Shown here: piece after piece, positions 11,501 through 23,673 of the stretch
Position numbering within the stretch: the first letter of the stretch is position 1
Layout of the letters: the number at the start of each line of letters is the position of its first letter
Assembly: GCA_006176705.1 (NCBI GenBank)
Contig: QRFJ01000779.1
Coordinates: forward strand, 403,670-467,669
Length of the DNA stretch: 64,000 bases
Direction: 5' to 3'
Source of the DNA: Cocos nucifera
Lineage: Eukaryota; Streptophyta; Magnoliopsida; Arecales; Arecaceae
Notes under the pieces: model-generated
Told to the model about the DNA's origin: nothing
Databases searched by the model: none
What the model saw: the letters and a program-made list of their open reading frames with translations, nothing else
Position numbers and translations under genes: made by a program

Positions 11501-12660
11501 AAACTCAGGAATCAAGCTTACTGATATATTTTGTATGAGGGCAAGTTGCATAAAAAGTCGTATTCGCTACCGCTATTGAGATGTCTCTGACCTTCAGAGG
11601 TCGACTTCACATTATGAAAAGTGCACGAGAAAATTTATGGAAGTCATGTAGGAGCCAGATCTCTGTCACAAAAACTACTTTGGTAAGGATACTATTGGCC
11701 AATCTTGTGCCATGATTCTATGGAGTATATTAAGAAATGTGACCGTTGTTAGAAAAATGCAAACATACAAAGACAGCCGACCTCCGAGCTTACTCCACTA
11801 AGTGCACCATAGCCATTTGTGTAGTGGGGAATGGGTATACTTGGCCCTTTCCCAGTGGCATCTGGACAACAAAAGTTTTTCCTGGTTGCGATCGACTACT
11901 TCACCAAATGACTCGAAGTCGAACCACTAGCAAAAATTACTGAGGTCAAGGTACAGAACTTCATCTGAAAGTCAATCGTCTGCCGGTTTGGTTTGCCCCA
12001 AACTCTTATAACAGATAACGAGTGATAGTTCGCTGGGATGAGGTTCGCTAAGTTCTGCGAATATCTAAACATCTCCCATCACTTCACGTCGATAGCTCAC
12101 CCATAGGCAAATGGGAAAGCTGAAGTGACCAACCGGACCCTATTGCATGGCATCAAGATAAGGCTCGATAGAGCAAAGAAAGCTCGGGCAGATGAACTCT
12201 ATCAGGTCCTCTAGGCATAATGAACTACTCAAAGGCTAACAATTGGGGAAATACCATTCACCTTGGTCTTTGGAATGGAGGTAGTCATCCCAATCGAGCT
12301 TAAACTCCCATCAGCATGGGTCGTGACCTTCAATGAGCAGCGTAACTCGTAGGACCTCAGAATCAACCTCAATCTACTAGAAGAAAAAAGAGAAGAAGCC
12401 CAAGTTTGGATGATGGCCTACAGGCGAAGGGTGGCCCAATATTATAACTATAGAATTAGAGGTAAAATGTTCAGAGTGGGAACTTAGTACTTTGGCAAGC
12501 CGCTATCTCTCAGCCTCAAAGTTAGGGAAAGCTTGCCCCAAATTGGTAAGGACCCTACGAGGTTACGAAAGTCGTCCAACTTGGGACGTACTACTTGAAG
12601 AAACTCGGGGGGGACAGACCTGCCTCGACCATAGAATTTGGAAAATCTATGAATATATTA
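11501..12660 (+). pseudogene. Integrase of the gypsy element
   Basis: This would insert the DNA copy into the genome. In shifted frames I see an N-terminal zinc-binding region (HEKIYGSHVGARSLSQK then IKKCDRC, an H-C pattern), the core with WGMGILGPFP, FLVAIDYFTK and ITDNE (second Asp), and ANGKAEVTNRTLLHGIK with the catalytic Glu. The C-terminal part has PFTLVFGMEVVIPIEL and RRRVAQYYN. Many stops interrupt it. I saw no chromodomain, consistent with the Tat lineage. Confidence 0.78.
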
Positions 12661-12769
12661 CTGATAATTTGATTACAATGAAATCCCCCTACTCTAAAAT
12701 CCTAATCTTTGTTGTGCACTGGTGATAAAGGAGGACTATCCCACGAACTTAATTGCATGACAAATACAT

Positions 12770-14115
12770 CCCATTATGAATAGGAGGAGAACCTCATCCT
12801 AACATGAGCAAAGTCAAAGAACTCGTTCATTTTAGATGAGATGAGGGGAGAGGCCCTGACAATGGCCCTAATGTGTCCTTACAACCTATTAGGAATAGGA
12901 GGAGAACCTCATCCTAACGTGAGCAAAGTCAAAGACCTTATTCATTTTAGACGAGATGAGGGGAGAGACTCTAACAATGGCCCTAATGTGCCCCTATAGT
13001 TCGTTAGGAATAGAAGGGGAACCTCATCCTAATGAGAGCAAAGTTGAAGACCTCGTTCATTTTAGATGAGATGAGGGGAGAGGCCCTGACAACGGCCCCA
13101 AGGTGTCTCTACAATCCGTTAGGAACAAGAGGAGAATCACATCCTAACGAGAGCAAAGTCGAAGGTCTCATTCATTTTAGACGAGAAGAGGGGAGAGGCC
13201 CTGACAATAGTCCTAAGATGCCCCTATAGCCCATTAGGAATAGGAGGAGAACCTCATCCTAAAGTGAGCAAAGTTGAAAGCCTCGTTCATTTTAGATGAG
13301 ATGAGGAGAGAGGCTCTGACAATGGCCCTAAGATGCCCCTATAGCTCGTTTAGGAATAGGAGGATAACCTCATCCTAACATGAGCAAAGTTGAAGACCTC
13401 GTTCATTTTAGATGAGATGAGGGGAGAGGCCTTGACAATGGCCCTAATGTGCCCCTATAGCTTGTTAGAAATAGGAGGAGAACCTCGTCCTAATGAGAGT
13501 AAAGTCGAAGGCCTCGTTCATTTTAGATGAGATAAGGAGAGAAGCCCTGACAATGATCCTAAAGTGCCCCTATAGCCTATTAGGAATAGGAGGAGAACCT
13601 CATCCTAATGTGAGCAAAGTCGAAGACTTCGTTCATTTTAGACGAAATGAAGAGAGAGGCTCTGGCAACGGCCCTAAGGTACCCCTATAGCCCATTAGGA
13701 ATAGAAGAAAAACCTCATCCTAATGTGAGCAAAGTCAAAGGCCTCATTCATTTTAGATGAGATGAGGAAAGAGGCCCAAATAACGGCCTTAAGATGCTCC
13801 TACAGCCCGTTCAGAATGGAAGGAGAACCTCATCATAATGTGAGCACAGTCGAAGGCCTCATTCATTTTAGATGAGGTTAGGGGAGAAGCCCTGTCAACG
13901 GCCCAAATTTGCCCCCACAAGCTATGTTAGGAATAGGAGGAGAACCTCAAACTAATGTGAGCAAGGCCAACGACCTCATCGATATAAGACAGGATGGAAG
14001 AAGAGACCCTACCAATGCCCCTAACGCACCCCTGTAAGCCATGATAAGAATAGAAGGAAAGCCTCATCCTAACATGAGCAAAAGTTGGAACCTCGTAGAC
14101 TAAAGACATGGAGAA
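12770..14115 (+). repeat. Twelve 115-bp tandem repeats in the gypsy 3' UTR
   Basis: The phrase GGAGAACCTCATCCTAA recurs with about 115-bp spacing at roughly 12786, 12901, 13017, 13131, 13246, 13362, 13477, 13592, 13707, 13821, 13936 and 14052. Each unit also holds AAAGTCGAAGGCCTCGTTCA, TTTTAGATGAGATGAGGGGA and CCCTATAGCCCGTTAGGAAT. The last copies are more diverged. Similar 3' UTR tandem arrays are known in Tat elements and can seed satellites. Confidence 0.88.
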
Positions 14116-14526
14116 GAAAGAAGCTTGATGGAGAATCCTTACACGTGTTTTTCCACGATAACCTGACTACGTCAAATGCAAAAGAAAGAACCTTATCCTA
14201 ATTTGTAGAAGAGGTCCTAGTTCGATGTCCACAACAAGCCCGACGTCCACAATGAGCTTGGCGTCCACTACAAGCATTTCATAAGAAGATGATAGAGAGA
14301 AAAATGAGCCTCAAGTTTTCGAACTGGTTCGAGCACCTTTATGGCAGGTTCAGATGGGCCAGAAGCGGGCTCATCGAAGGAAAGGTCGACTACAGCATTA
14401 GACGATCCACATCGTCTTCCTCCTCCTCTAGAAAGCTAAGGACAAGCTTGGAGACTTTGGTCGTCACCTTTTTCTCCTTCCTTCAAATTTTGAATTCAAT
14501 TTCGAACTCGGGAGTAGGGGGACTAT
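14116..14526 (+). other. End of gypsy 3' UTR with polypurine tract
   Basis: Non-coding sequence between the repeat array and the 3' LTR. It ends in GGGAGTAGGGGGACTAT immediately before the LTR, a polypurine tract that would prime plus-strand synthesis. Small ORFs here look accidental. Confidence 0.65.
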
Positions 14527-15945
14527 TGTTGGGGATAAATCCTACTTCCATCGAAGTTCAGTCTAATGCTTAGCCTAATGTAACTGGTAATCATAGAAGA
14601 GCTTCGATTGGGAATTCTTCTTCAGTCCGGACTCCTTCAGCAGCTTCAATCGAGAATTCTCCTTTAGTTCGGACTTCTTCTTCGGTCGGATTCCTCTAGG
14701 AGCTGAACTTCTTCTGGACTTCTCCTTCAATCGGATTCTTCCAGTAGCCGAACTCCTTTCAGACTTCTTATTTAGTCAGATTCCTATAGAAGCCGAACTC
14801 CTTTCGGACCTCTCCTTCAGTCGGATTCCTCTAGGAGCTAAACTCCTTTCGAACCTCTTCTTCAGTCGAATTCCTCCAGCAGCCGAACTCTTTCCAAACT
14901 TCTCCTTCAATCGAATTCCTCCAGTAGCCGAACTCCTTTCGAACTTTTCCTTCAGTCAAATTCCTTTAGGAGCCAAACTCCTTCCAAACTTCTTCTTCAG
15001 TTGGATTCCTCCAATAGTCGAACTCCTTCCAGACTTTTCCTTCAGTCGGATTGCTCCAAGAGCCGAACTCTTTTCGAACTTATCCTTCAGTCGGATTCCT
15101 TCAGAAGCCAAATTTCTTTCAGACTTCTCCTTCAGTCAGATTCCTCCAGGAGCCGAACTTCTTTCTGACTTCTTCTTCAGTCGAATTCCTTTAAGAGCCA
15201 AACTTCTTCTGAACTTCTCCATCAGTCAAACTCCATCTGAATTCCTCCAATGGATTACTTCCAAATTTTAAGTAGTATTCCTCCTGGATGATCTTCTCTA
15301 GTCGTATTTCCTTTAGGAGTCTGAACTTCTCTGAAATTGATATATGTCAAAGTTCTTAACCAACCAATGCCTGCTTCCTCCAGACTTCGACTATTAAATC
15401 TTAATGAATGGGCACATCATGACAACGAACACCTCTCTCCATAACAAACTTCAAGTGGCCTCGAGTGGCCCACTACCGACAGGATATGACTATTAATTAT
15501 CAATCTGCTATAGGCGACCCCACTATCGAATGCTTACGACTGTTATTTATCAATCTGCTATAGGCGACCCCACTATCGAACGGTTATGACTATTATTATC
15601 AGTCTACTATGGGTGACACCTCTCTCCATAATAAATTTCACGTGACTCCGAGCGGCCCACGATCGAATGGTTATGGTTGTCACTATCTATCTGCTCCAAA
15701 CTCCATCTATAAAAGGAACCCTCCAAACATGTTTTCTCTAAGCTCTCTTCTCCTTCCCATAACTCTGCTGAATTCTTTCCTGAGCACTCCATTTCTATTG
15801 GCTAGAAGAGTTGACTTGATCATTGGAGGGTCCTGCCAGAGCCACCACCGACTCCAAATGGAACTTTATTTTGTAGGTCACCGACGGCATCCTCTTCTTT
15901 CCCAACTCCAACTCGATCCGGCATCAATCAGATTCTGCACCAACA
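14527..15945 (+). repeat. 3' LTR of the gypsy element
   Basis: 1419 bp, TGTTGGGGATAAATCC to CACCAACA. It has the 45-bp repeat block at about 14610-15235, about 58-bp repeats near 15470-15640 and a TATA box TATAAAAG at 15708-15715. It is complete, unlike the 5' copy. Confidence 0.9.
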
Positions 15946-17004
15946 AATACTAAAATCAATGAAGATAGTTGTCTATGGCATTATAGATTAGGACATGCTA
16001 GCATGGATTTAATTTCTAAACTAATCAAAAGAAATCTTGTAAAAGATTTGGCAATACTTAACTTTGAGAAAAATAAAATATGTTGTGCATGTCAATTCGG
16101 AAAACAAACTAAAAGCTTTTTTAAATCAAAAAATATTGTTTCAACTTTTAGACCCCTTGAACTACTTCACATGGATTTATTTGGATCAACTAGGACCACA
16201 AGTCTAGGTGGTAAAAAATATGGACTTATAATTATAGATGATTTTTCGAGATTCATTTGAGTTTTATTTTTAGCACAAAAGGATGAAGCATTTTCTGCAT
16301 TTACTAAGTTTTTTTTAAGAAAGTTTCAAATGAAAAGAACCTCTCTATTCTTTGTATTAGAAGTGATCATGGAACGGAGTTTGAAAACCAATATTTTAAA
16401 ACTTTTTGTAATGAAATGGGGATTGAACATAATTTTTCTGCTCCTAGAACATCTCAACAAAATGGGATTGTTGAAAGAAAAAATAGAATCCTAAAGAAAA
16501 TGGCTTGAACTATGTTGTGTAAAAGCCATCTCCCAAGATATTTTTTGGCTAAAGCTATCAGTACAGCATGTTATATTCTAAATAGAGCGTTAATAAGACT
16601 AATATTAAGAAAAACCCCTTATGAACTATGAAAAAAATAGAAAACCAAATATTAGTTACTTTCATATTTTTGGGTGCAAATGCTTTCTTCTAAATAATGG
16701 TAAAGATAACTTAGGCAAATTTGATGTTAAATCTGATGAAGGGATTTTTTTAGGATATTCTACTTCTAGCAAAGCATATAGGGTCTTTAACAAACGTACA
16801 TTGGTTGTTGAAGAGTCAATAAATGTGGTATTTAATGAAACTAATAACTTACCCTCTAGAAAAAAGGATATAGCTGATGATGATATAGGAATAATTGAGA
16901 AAGGAGTGAAAGAAATTACAATTAAGAAATCAACTATGCAAGATAACAAAGAAGAGAAGGAAGCTGAACCTAAAGATAAAAATTCTGATGACACTCAAAC
17001 TTAA
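15946..17004 (+). pseudogene. Pre-integrase and integrase region of the SIRE-like element
   Basis: Copia pol resumes right after the gypsy LTR. The GAG-pre-integrase zinc region has LWHYRLGHASMDLISKL and CCACQFGKQTK (H-H-C-C pattern). The core has LLHMDLFGSTRT (first Asp), then in another frame SDHGTEFENQ (second Asp) and QQNGIVERKNRILKKMA (Glu). The C-terminal part 16621-17004 is open and has FGCKCFLLNN and GIFLGYSTSSKAYRVFN. Frames change near 16260 and 16310-16340, and further stops lie at about 16506 and 16629, so the enzyme is dead although the D-D-E residues remain readable. Confidence 0.82.
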
Positions 17005-17498
17005 AGTCTACCAAAGGAATGGAGGTATGCCCAAAAATCAAATGATTAGTGATCCATCACAATTGGTAAGAACTCGTGTATCTTTGAGAAATATTAATAA
17101 CTATCTAGCATTTGTATCTCAAATTGAACCTAAAATTATAGAAGAAGCTGAAAATGATCCAAACTGGATAAATGCAATGCATGAAGAACTAAATCAATTT
17201 GAAAGAAATAAAGTTTAGACCGTAGTTAATAGACCAAGTGATTATCTAGTGATTGGAACTAAATGGGTATTTAAAAATAAATTAGATGAAAATAGGATAA
17301 TCACTAGAAATAAAGCTAGAGTTGTAGCTAAAGGATATAATCAAGATGAAGGTATTGATTTTGATGAAATTTTTGCCTTCAATGCAAGATTAGAGGCAAT
17401 TAGGTAATTACTTGCATTTGCATGCTTCATAACCCTTAAATTATACTAAATGGATGTTAAAAGTGTATTTCTAAGTAGATACATAGCTGAGGAAGTAC
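17005..17498 (+). pseudogene. Reverse transcriptase of the SIRE-like element, N-terminal part
   Basis: Contains DPNWINAMHEELNQFERNKV (about 17159-17218), then after an amber codon GTKWVFKNKLDEN and ARVVAKGYNQDEGIDFDE. It ends in MDVKSVFLSRYIAEEV, which is interrupted at 17498 by the Copia-A solo LTR; the next residues, YVEQPPGF, resume at 19760. Several stops are present. Confidence 0.82.
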
Positions 17499-19757
17499 TG
17501 TTAGATATATGTGCCCTAGAAGCCAAAATTGGCTGACATTTATAATACACTTCTAAGGGCAAAATTATAATTTTGACTATAATCAATAAAATGGGTTATT
17601 TTCTATCACATATGTGTATTTAGTATCTGTGATACATCCTTTGAGTTAATGATAATGATAATTCATATTTTCAAGAGTTGAAAATTTAAGACATGAATAA
17701 TCATTATTAACACATAAAATGCTTTCGACCATAGGATCATCACGAGGATGGTGATTGATCCAGAAGGTTGGTGTACAATCACTTCTCTTTAGTAGATGAG
17801 TCTTGAGTCTATGGTGTGGAGACACCGGAGTGAGAGTATAGGTACTCATTAGAGAATGAGGGCACTGAGCGTGACCACCTCGAGTAGTCATTAGGAAGTC
17901 TACCTTCTCATCAATGACTGACTCAATGTTGCAGTGATGTATCTGATCTTTAACCTGAGATGCATCAGCAGTTCACCTTGAGGGTGTTATAGTTTGACTA
18001 TACCATAACTCAGTCTCTTAGCCATATGGAACCCTAAGGTGTATGTTGGCTATAGCATGTTCATTGTAGGAACTAGATTGCATCAAGATGGAATCTATCT
18101 ACCTCGGTGGTAGAGGAGCAGCCCTATGATGATCATGAGAATCAAGTCCAGAAGCCCATGGCCATGGCAGAGTGAAATAATAGAAAGAGTTTCTATTTAG
18201 GTTTTTACATCGGACTTGAATCAAATGATTACATCATATGACAGAAACTAGGGTTTAACGAGTTCACCTCAACCCTAATCTGATCGGGGCTCAAGATAGA
18301 AGAACTTAATCACACAAGTAGCTGCACTAAGAGGTTCGCATTTAGCTCTGATGGGTTACCACCATATACTGCTAGGTGTCACTAGTGGATTTTGGAAGCA
18401 ATTAGAATGATTTAGATGATCAATCATTCTAGCTATTCGAATCAAAAGAGTTCTGATCCATCGAAAGGAGTTTCGATGATAGAGATCACGACATATCCCA
18501 TTACCAAACAGAACTAAATCTGACTGGGTCACACAAACAAGGGTTTGAATCTGGTGATCATTAATTGAATTAATCCAGTTCAATTGATCTGAATGAGATT
18601 CAATTAGGTTTAAGGAAATCGTGCTAGCACTCGATTGAACCTAACGTTCTTCTTTTACTATCATAAATAGTTATCCTGACTGAGCCAAAGGAGTTTATGC
18701 TTGATCAGAGGCCTTCACTTGATCTAACTGGAGCCTATCTCAGTCAGAAAAGGGTTGTCTTATTTTGTAAGACAATACCTACCATTTTTGATCACTTGCC
18801 ATTTCTCGTTCTTTGACTTCGGTCAAAAGTTGACCTTTGACTTATCAAATGTTGACCATTGATACTTTGACTTCTATCCATGTGTCATGCACCTATTGAA
18901 GAGCTGGTGGGGGCTTGTCCCGCTACCAAAACCTGGCAAGGAGGAGGGTGCACGCCACCCTTGGCGTGTGCCCAAGCTGGAGGTGCCCAGGAGTCCCTGT
19001 TGGATAGGGACTCCATCTCCTTTTTGGATTCCGATTAGACTTCTCCTAAGAACCAAGTTTGACTGATCTTAGGGGCCATCTAAGAAGGAATCCAAGGAAC
19101 TCTATTCCCACCAATCAGATTTAGATCTGATTTTACAAAGGATTATGATTGGTTGGGAAGAAGAGGAGTTGGATCACGCATAGTCTATAAATAAGACCCT
19201 ACGCCCAACTCAAGGAGTATCTAAAATTGATTTGAGAATTCTCCATGCCCCAAGGCTGGTTCTCTCCTCCTCCTCCATGCCAAGCCCATCTTCTTCCTCT
19301 CCTCTCCATGCCCAAAGTGGTTTGGGATCCAAGTTGATGCAATCCAAATGAGAGAAAGGCGATCGAAAGCTAGAAGGCTGTGTTGCTGCAAAGGACAACT
19401 GCTGATCTTCGAAAGGTATTTTGAAGATCTTCCAAATCAGATCCAGATCTGATTTTGAAGAAGAGGAATTTTAGATCCAGTCTGAGTTGATATCGGTAGA
19501 GGTCAGGCACTTGCATGGCTAGATCCAGAATCTTTCGCTGCTTACAGGATCATCAATGGGTAATAGGATTACCCTCCGTCAAGGTAAATTAAATTTGATT
19601 TAATTTATCTAAATTTATTTTAATTATTAAAATAATAAAGATTAGATCTGAAATATTTCAGATCTGATCTGAATCAAAGAAAAAAAATGTTGAAATATAT
19701 CTCTTGATCCGATCGGATCTAAACAAACCTGGTTTGGAGAATTAGAATTTCCCTTCA
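17499..19757 (+). mobile_element. Copia-A solo LTR (A2) inside the SIRE-like pol
   Basis: 2259 bp from TGTTAGATATATGTGCCC to CCCTTCA with no internal region. It is flanked by AGTAC (17494-17498) and AGTAT (19758-19762), a 5-bp target-site duplication with one C/T change. Host coding sequence resumes in the expected place. It arose by recombination between the two LTRs of a full Copia-A insertion. A TATA box lies at 19186-19193, a W-box cluster at 18811-18875 and the R/U5 hairpin at 19404-19429. Confidence 0.92.
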
Positions 19758-20924
19758 AGTATATGTAGAACAACCACCTGGATTTGAAAGTCATGAATAT
19801 CCTAATCATGTTTACAAATTGCATAAGGCACTCTATGGTTTAAAACAAGCCCCTAGAGCCCCTAGAGCATGGTATGAGAGATTAAGTAAATTTTTAATTG
19901 ATAATGAATTCTTTAGAGAAAATATTGATAAAACTCTATTTCTAAAGAAGAAAAATAAAGACTTATTGGTAGTACAAATTTATGTAGATGCATTATTTTC
20001 GGTGCTACTAATGAAAGTCTTTGCCAAGAGTTTGCCAAGCTTATACAGGAAGAGTTTGAGATGAGCATGATGGACGAACTGAACTTCTTTCTTGGACTCT
20101 AGATCAAGCAAAGTGAAGAGGGGATCTTCATCAACCAAACAAAGTACACAAGAAAAATCTTGAAAAAGTTTGGAATGGAGAACTCAAAATCAATTGGCAC
20201 ACCTATAAGCCCCTCTTGCAAGCTTGATAAAGATGAAAAGGATAAGAAAGTTGATACTAAATTATATAAAGGTATGATAGGATTATTGCTCTATCTTACT
20301 GCAAGTAGACCTGACATTATGTTTAGTATTTTTATGTGCTAGATATTAATCTAATCCTAGATAATCTCATGCTTTAGTTGTTAAAATAATATTTAAATAT
20401 TTATCTAAAATACTTAATGCTGGACTTTGGTATGATAAATTATCACCTTTAGAATTAATTGGATATACTGATTCTGATTTTGCTGGATGTAAATTAGATA
20501 GAAAAATTACTAGTGACACTTGTCAATTTTTAGGAGTTAATTTAATTTCATGGTTTAGCAAAAAATAGTACTCAGTAGCATTATCTATAGCTAAAGCTGA
20601 ATATATTGCTACTGGGAGTTGTTATACTCAAGTTTTATGGATAAAACAACAACTTAAAGACTTTGGTATAAAACTTAATAAAATTTTAATAAAATATGAT
20701 AACACTAGTGCAATTAATCTAACTAAAAATTCAGTTCAACACTCAAGATCCAAATATATTGAAATTAGACACCATTTCATAAGAGATCATGTGCAAAATA
20801 ATGATGTGATGCTTGAGTTGTTAGTACAGATAAGCAATTAGTAGATATCTTTACTAAATCCCTTAATGAAGAGAGGTTTATTATAATTAGAAGAGAACTA
20901 GGAATGTACTATCACTCAAATTAA
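19758..20924 (+). pseudogene. Reverse transcriptase C-terminal part and RNase H of the SIRE-like element
   Basis: Begins with YVEQPPGFESHEYPN and VYKLHKALYGLKQAPRA (a duplicated APR triplet). The polymerase box reads YVDA followed by a frameshift where the family has YVDD, so the active site is destroyed. It continues with NFFLGLQIKQSEEGIF and KKFGMENSKSIGTPI. The RNase H part has IGYTDSDFAGC, LSIAKAEYIATGSCYTQVLW and HHFIRDHVQNNDV, ending at a stop near 20922. The amber in SKK*YSV and several others confirm decay. Confidence 0.83.
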
Positions 20925-21179
20925 GATCAAAACCAGATTCTCTTGATACAATAGCTCTCATATGAATTAAAAATCTCTCTATAGTTCTCTAAGGATTCTA
21001 TCTAGCGAATTTGCTGATTGATTTAAAATCATGTCGTCTTTCTAAACTTTTACAAAGATCTCATATTTCATAAGACTTTTGATTTATTAGACTCAACTCT
21101 CAACTATCTCTCAATCAGATGCATCTATTCTTCTTTTGTGAAAAATCAAAATTTCACACTACTTAACCTGAAGTCGACT

Positions 21180-22861
21180 TATAGTTGGAAACCTAGTCTT
21201 TAAACCCGAGCCCTCTCCTCATCTTACCTTATCTTTCCACTGTTCAACCCTAGGCTGATTCTAAGACCATGAGGGACCACCCCATTGATACCTCCACCTG
21301 TCCCCTTCTCAATTTCTCTTGGATTCATCCTCCACCCATGTAGAATGAGGTGTGGGAGAAAGATCCAAGTTGTCCAAAGGAGATTACATCCAGTGGAGGA
21401 GCATGAATCTTCAAGCGATGGTGATTCTGACTATAATGAAGGTAACACCGTCCCGTAATCGCCTATTCCTCCTCCTTTCTCTCTATTGGACCAACAAATG
21501 ACAATTGAAAGAAATGTATATTTTTATTTCTTTGATCGGAAGGGATTGAGGATAAGTAGTTGGATCCAAAACCAACCATAGGAGCATTTCTTCTCTATCA
21601 ACCAACCCACATACTCTCATTTAGTCAGAGAATTTTATAGATGCATAACTAGGGATGAGGATGATCTGAAAAGTATAGTGAAGGGAGTCACCTTTCGCCT
21701 CGCATCTAAAAGACTTGGACAGATTTGGGGCCTACCCATTGAGGAAGCAACACCATAGTGGCCAGTTGATAGAGATTTTGCCATTAAATTGATCGTTGGG
21801 TTGGAAAGTGTTGACTGAATCACAAAGCTAGAAGCTAATAGTCTATCCATAGAAATGAGAGTTCTCAGTTGCATTATTGCTCGAATTGTCTTTTCCAAGA
21901 CCTGCCAATTTGATCTAGTCCCGAATAAGATAATTGGGATTATGGACTACATAGTTCGAGGTGAGCAGCTCAATCTTCCATTGTTGATTTTTAGATAGAT
22001 AAGAGATGGTGTAGGCAGGAACAAAGCATGTCTCCCTTGTGTTATTGCACTGACCTCGATCTTTAGGAATGTCAGGATTGATTTTGAGGGAGAGCTATCT
22101 TTACATTTGAGACATACCGATATATATGGGAAGAAAACACTCACTAGAATGGGCTATTGGAAGCTGAATGATAGATGGATCAAGAGAGCTTTCAGACAGG
22201 AGCAGCCACAGACCCCAGATGGAGTCAAACCTAGTCAAGCTGCAAATATTCCTCCGACATAGCCTCTGATTGAGCTAGCTACAGACCCATTCACCACTCC
22301 CTCAGGTCCGTTTGCCACTACTTATCCTCTGCTAGATCAGATTGTCGATGATCAGATCGTCCGAATCACCCACACTATTCTAGATGGACTGAGATCTCAG
22401 ATGGAGGAGATCCAAATCGAGATAACTAGGCTAGCATCTGAGGTTAGGTGTCTGACTCAGCTCATGGAGCAGAGAGAGAGATCCAGCATATCCCTAGATA
22501 TGATCACATCACTTCTATCTTCCATAGAACAGTTGGTAGACCTTCTGAGGACCCATGCTCCACCAGCAGCAATGGTCGCAGCGATCGTCGTAGCGGCAGT
22601 AGCAGCAGCAAAGGCAGCAACTGAGGCAGCAACATCTACAGCAGCCACTAATATAGTTGAGGTAGATTCAGATATTTTCTTTGTTCAGCCTTCAATTTCT
22701 GAGCCTCCTTCCAATGCACCTAATCAACCACCTACCACATAGCCTCCTCCTAGACCCCTTAGAACATATACCTGAGCTGGAGGACCATCCACTCACACTA
22801 GGAGTAGGAGAGTGACTAGAGCCAGCTCCTCCACCATACTGGATATCCCATCTAACTGATC
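21180..22861 (+). pseudogene. Third (envelope-like) ORF of the SIRE-like element
   Basis: Downstream of pol there is about 1.7 kb of coding-like sequence in one main frame with scattered stops and frame changes. Readable parts: YFDFFDREG-like start near 21510, SWIQNQPWEHFFSINQPTYS, LVREFYRCITRDEDDLKS, KGVTFRLASKRLGQIWGLPI, a middle part ending in RMGYWKLNDRW, and the open stretch 22401-22742 with a glutamate-rich helix and an alanine-rich run. The body resembles the putative plant transposon protein domain of the extra ORF in SIRE/Maximus elements; its role is unknown. I see no clear signal peptide or membrane segment, so the name envelope-like is only positional. Confidence 0.65.
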
Positions 22862-23673
22862 TATTAGGACCTAGGTCATCTTGTATAGGTCTTACTCTAT
22901 CTATATGGTGTATTAGGATTTAGTCATCGTATTAGGACTTAGACATGATATGTTATCCATATCATCTTATTGTTGATGATACCTTATTTTAGGATCTTGC
23001 TTATGTTGTATGGAAGTACTTATACTATTTTGAGTATCTTTTTATATGCAGTACATACTCCTATGAACTATGTATCTCCTTTTATATATGTATGAATGTC
23101 TTCTTTTACATCCTTTTTTTCTTGCTATTCATTCTTTGATAATGACAAAAAGAGGGAGAAAAATATAAGCATAAAGAAAGAAGGAGCACATAAAAATGAA
23201 GGAGAAAAATATAAACATAAAGTAAGGAGAGGAACATAAATAAAAATAAGGAAAAATGAAACAAATGTAACAAATAACATATTTGCTCAAAATTCCAAAA
23301 ATGTGATACATATGGCACATTCTGAAAATTCATAATTAATATATACTTTGACATTTTGAAACTATGGCACCAAATGGATAAAAATGGCACATCAATGGTA
23401 CATTAATGGTACATCAATGGCGCATATCATAAAATTCTAAAATTTCTCAATTGAAGGCATATCTTACTTTTAACAAATATAAAGGGGGAGGATCATTGTA
23501 ATTAAAATGAGAAATTATTACAAAATGGATGAACTTGTGTATAGTGCAAATTTTCATTGATCATCTTAAGTTAAAAATATGGAATGCTACTCTTTTCAAC
23601 TTGAATGCCTTTTTGAATTTGCAAATGTTATGCATGAACTCCAAGATTTTATCATCATCAAAAAGATGGAGAA
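22862..23673 (+). other. 3' UTR of the SIRE-like element with several polypurine tracts
   Basis: A/T-rich and without a convincing ORF. Purine runs occur at about 23143-23162, 23481-23490 (AAAGGGGGAG) and 23660-23673 (AAAAAGATGGAGAA, directly before the LTR). Short repeats of GGTACATCAAT lie at 23385-23425. Confidence 0.55.

Larger units (their letters stand above)
5916..15945 (+). mobile_element. Tat-lineage Ty3/gypsy element nested in the SIRE-like element
   Basis: LTRs at 5916-7150 (start deleted) and 14527-15945, primer-binding site at about 7154, gag, protease, reverse transcriptase, RNase H, a second archaeal-type RNase H and integrase in gypsy order, then a long 3' UTR with tandem repeats. 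The second RNase H and the 3' UTR repeats are marks of the Tat/Retand lineage. It has the same orientation as its host. Because the start of the 5' LTR is lost, no target-site duplication can be read; the right flank begins AATAC at 15946. All reading frames are degraded. Confidence 0.88.

Noticed and set aside
13032..13690. Repeated 65-codon ORFs
   Set aside because: They come from the 115-bp repeat unit; neighbouring units have stops and frame changes, so no protein is maintained.
12770..14115. Regular repeats suggestive of a CRISPR-like array
   Set aside because: Units of about 115 bp are repeated throughout with no unique spacers, in a plant retroelement 3' UTR; an ordinary tandem repeat.
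22457..22648. Minus-strand Ala-rich ORF
   Set aside because: Antisense of the Ala-rich run in the SIRE-like third ORF; GCN/NGC-rich sequence is open in several frames.
23106..23390. Minus-strand Phe/Leu/Tyr-rich ORFs that look like membrane proteins
   Set aside because: They are antisense to an A/G-rich 3' UTR; composition alone explains the hydrophobic residues.
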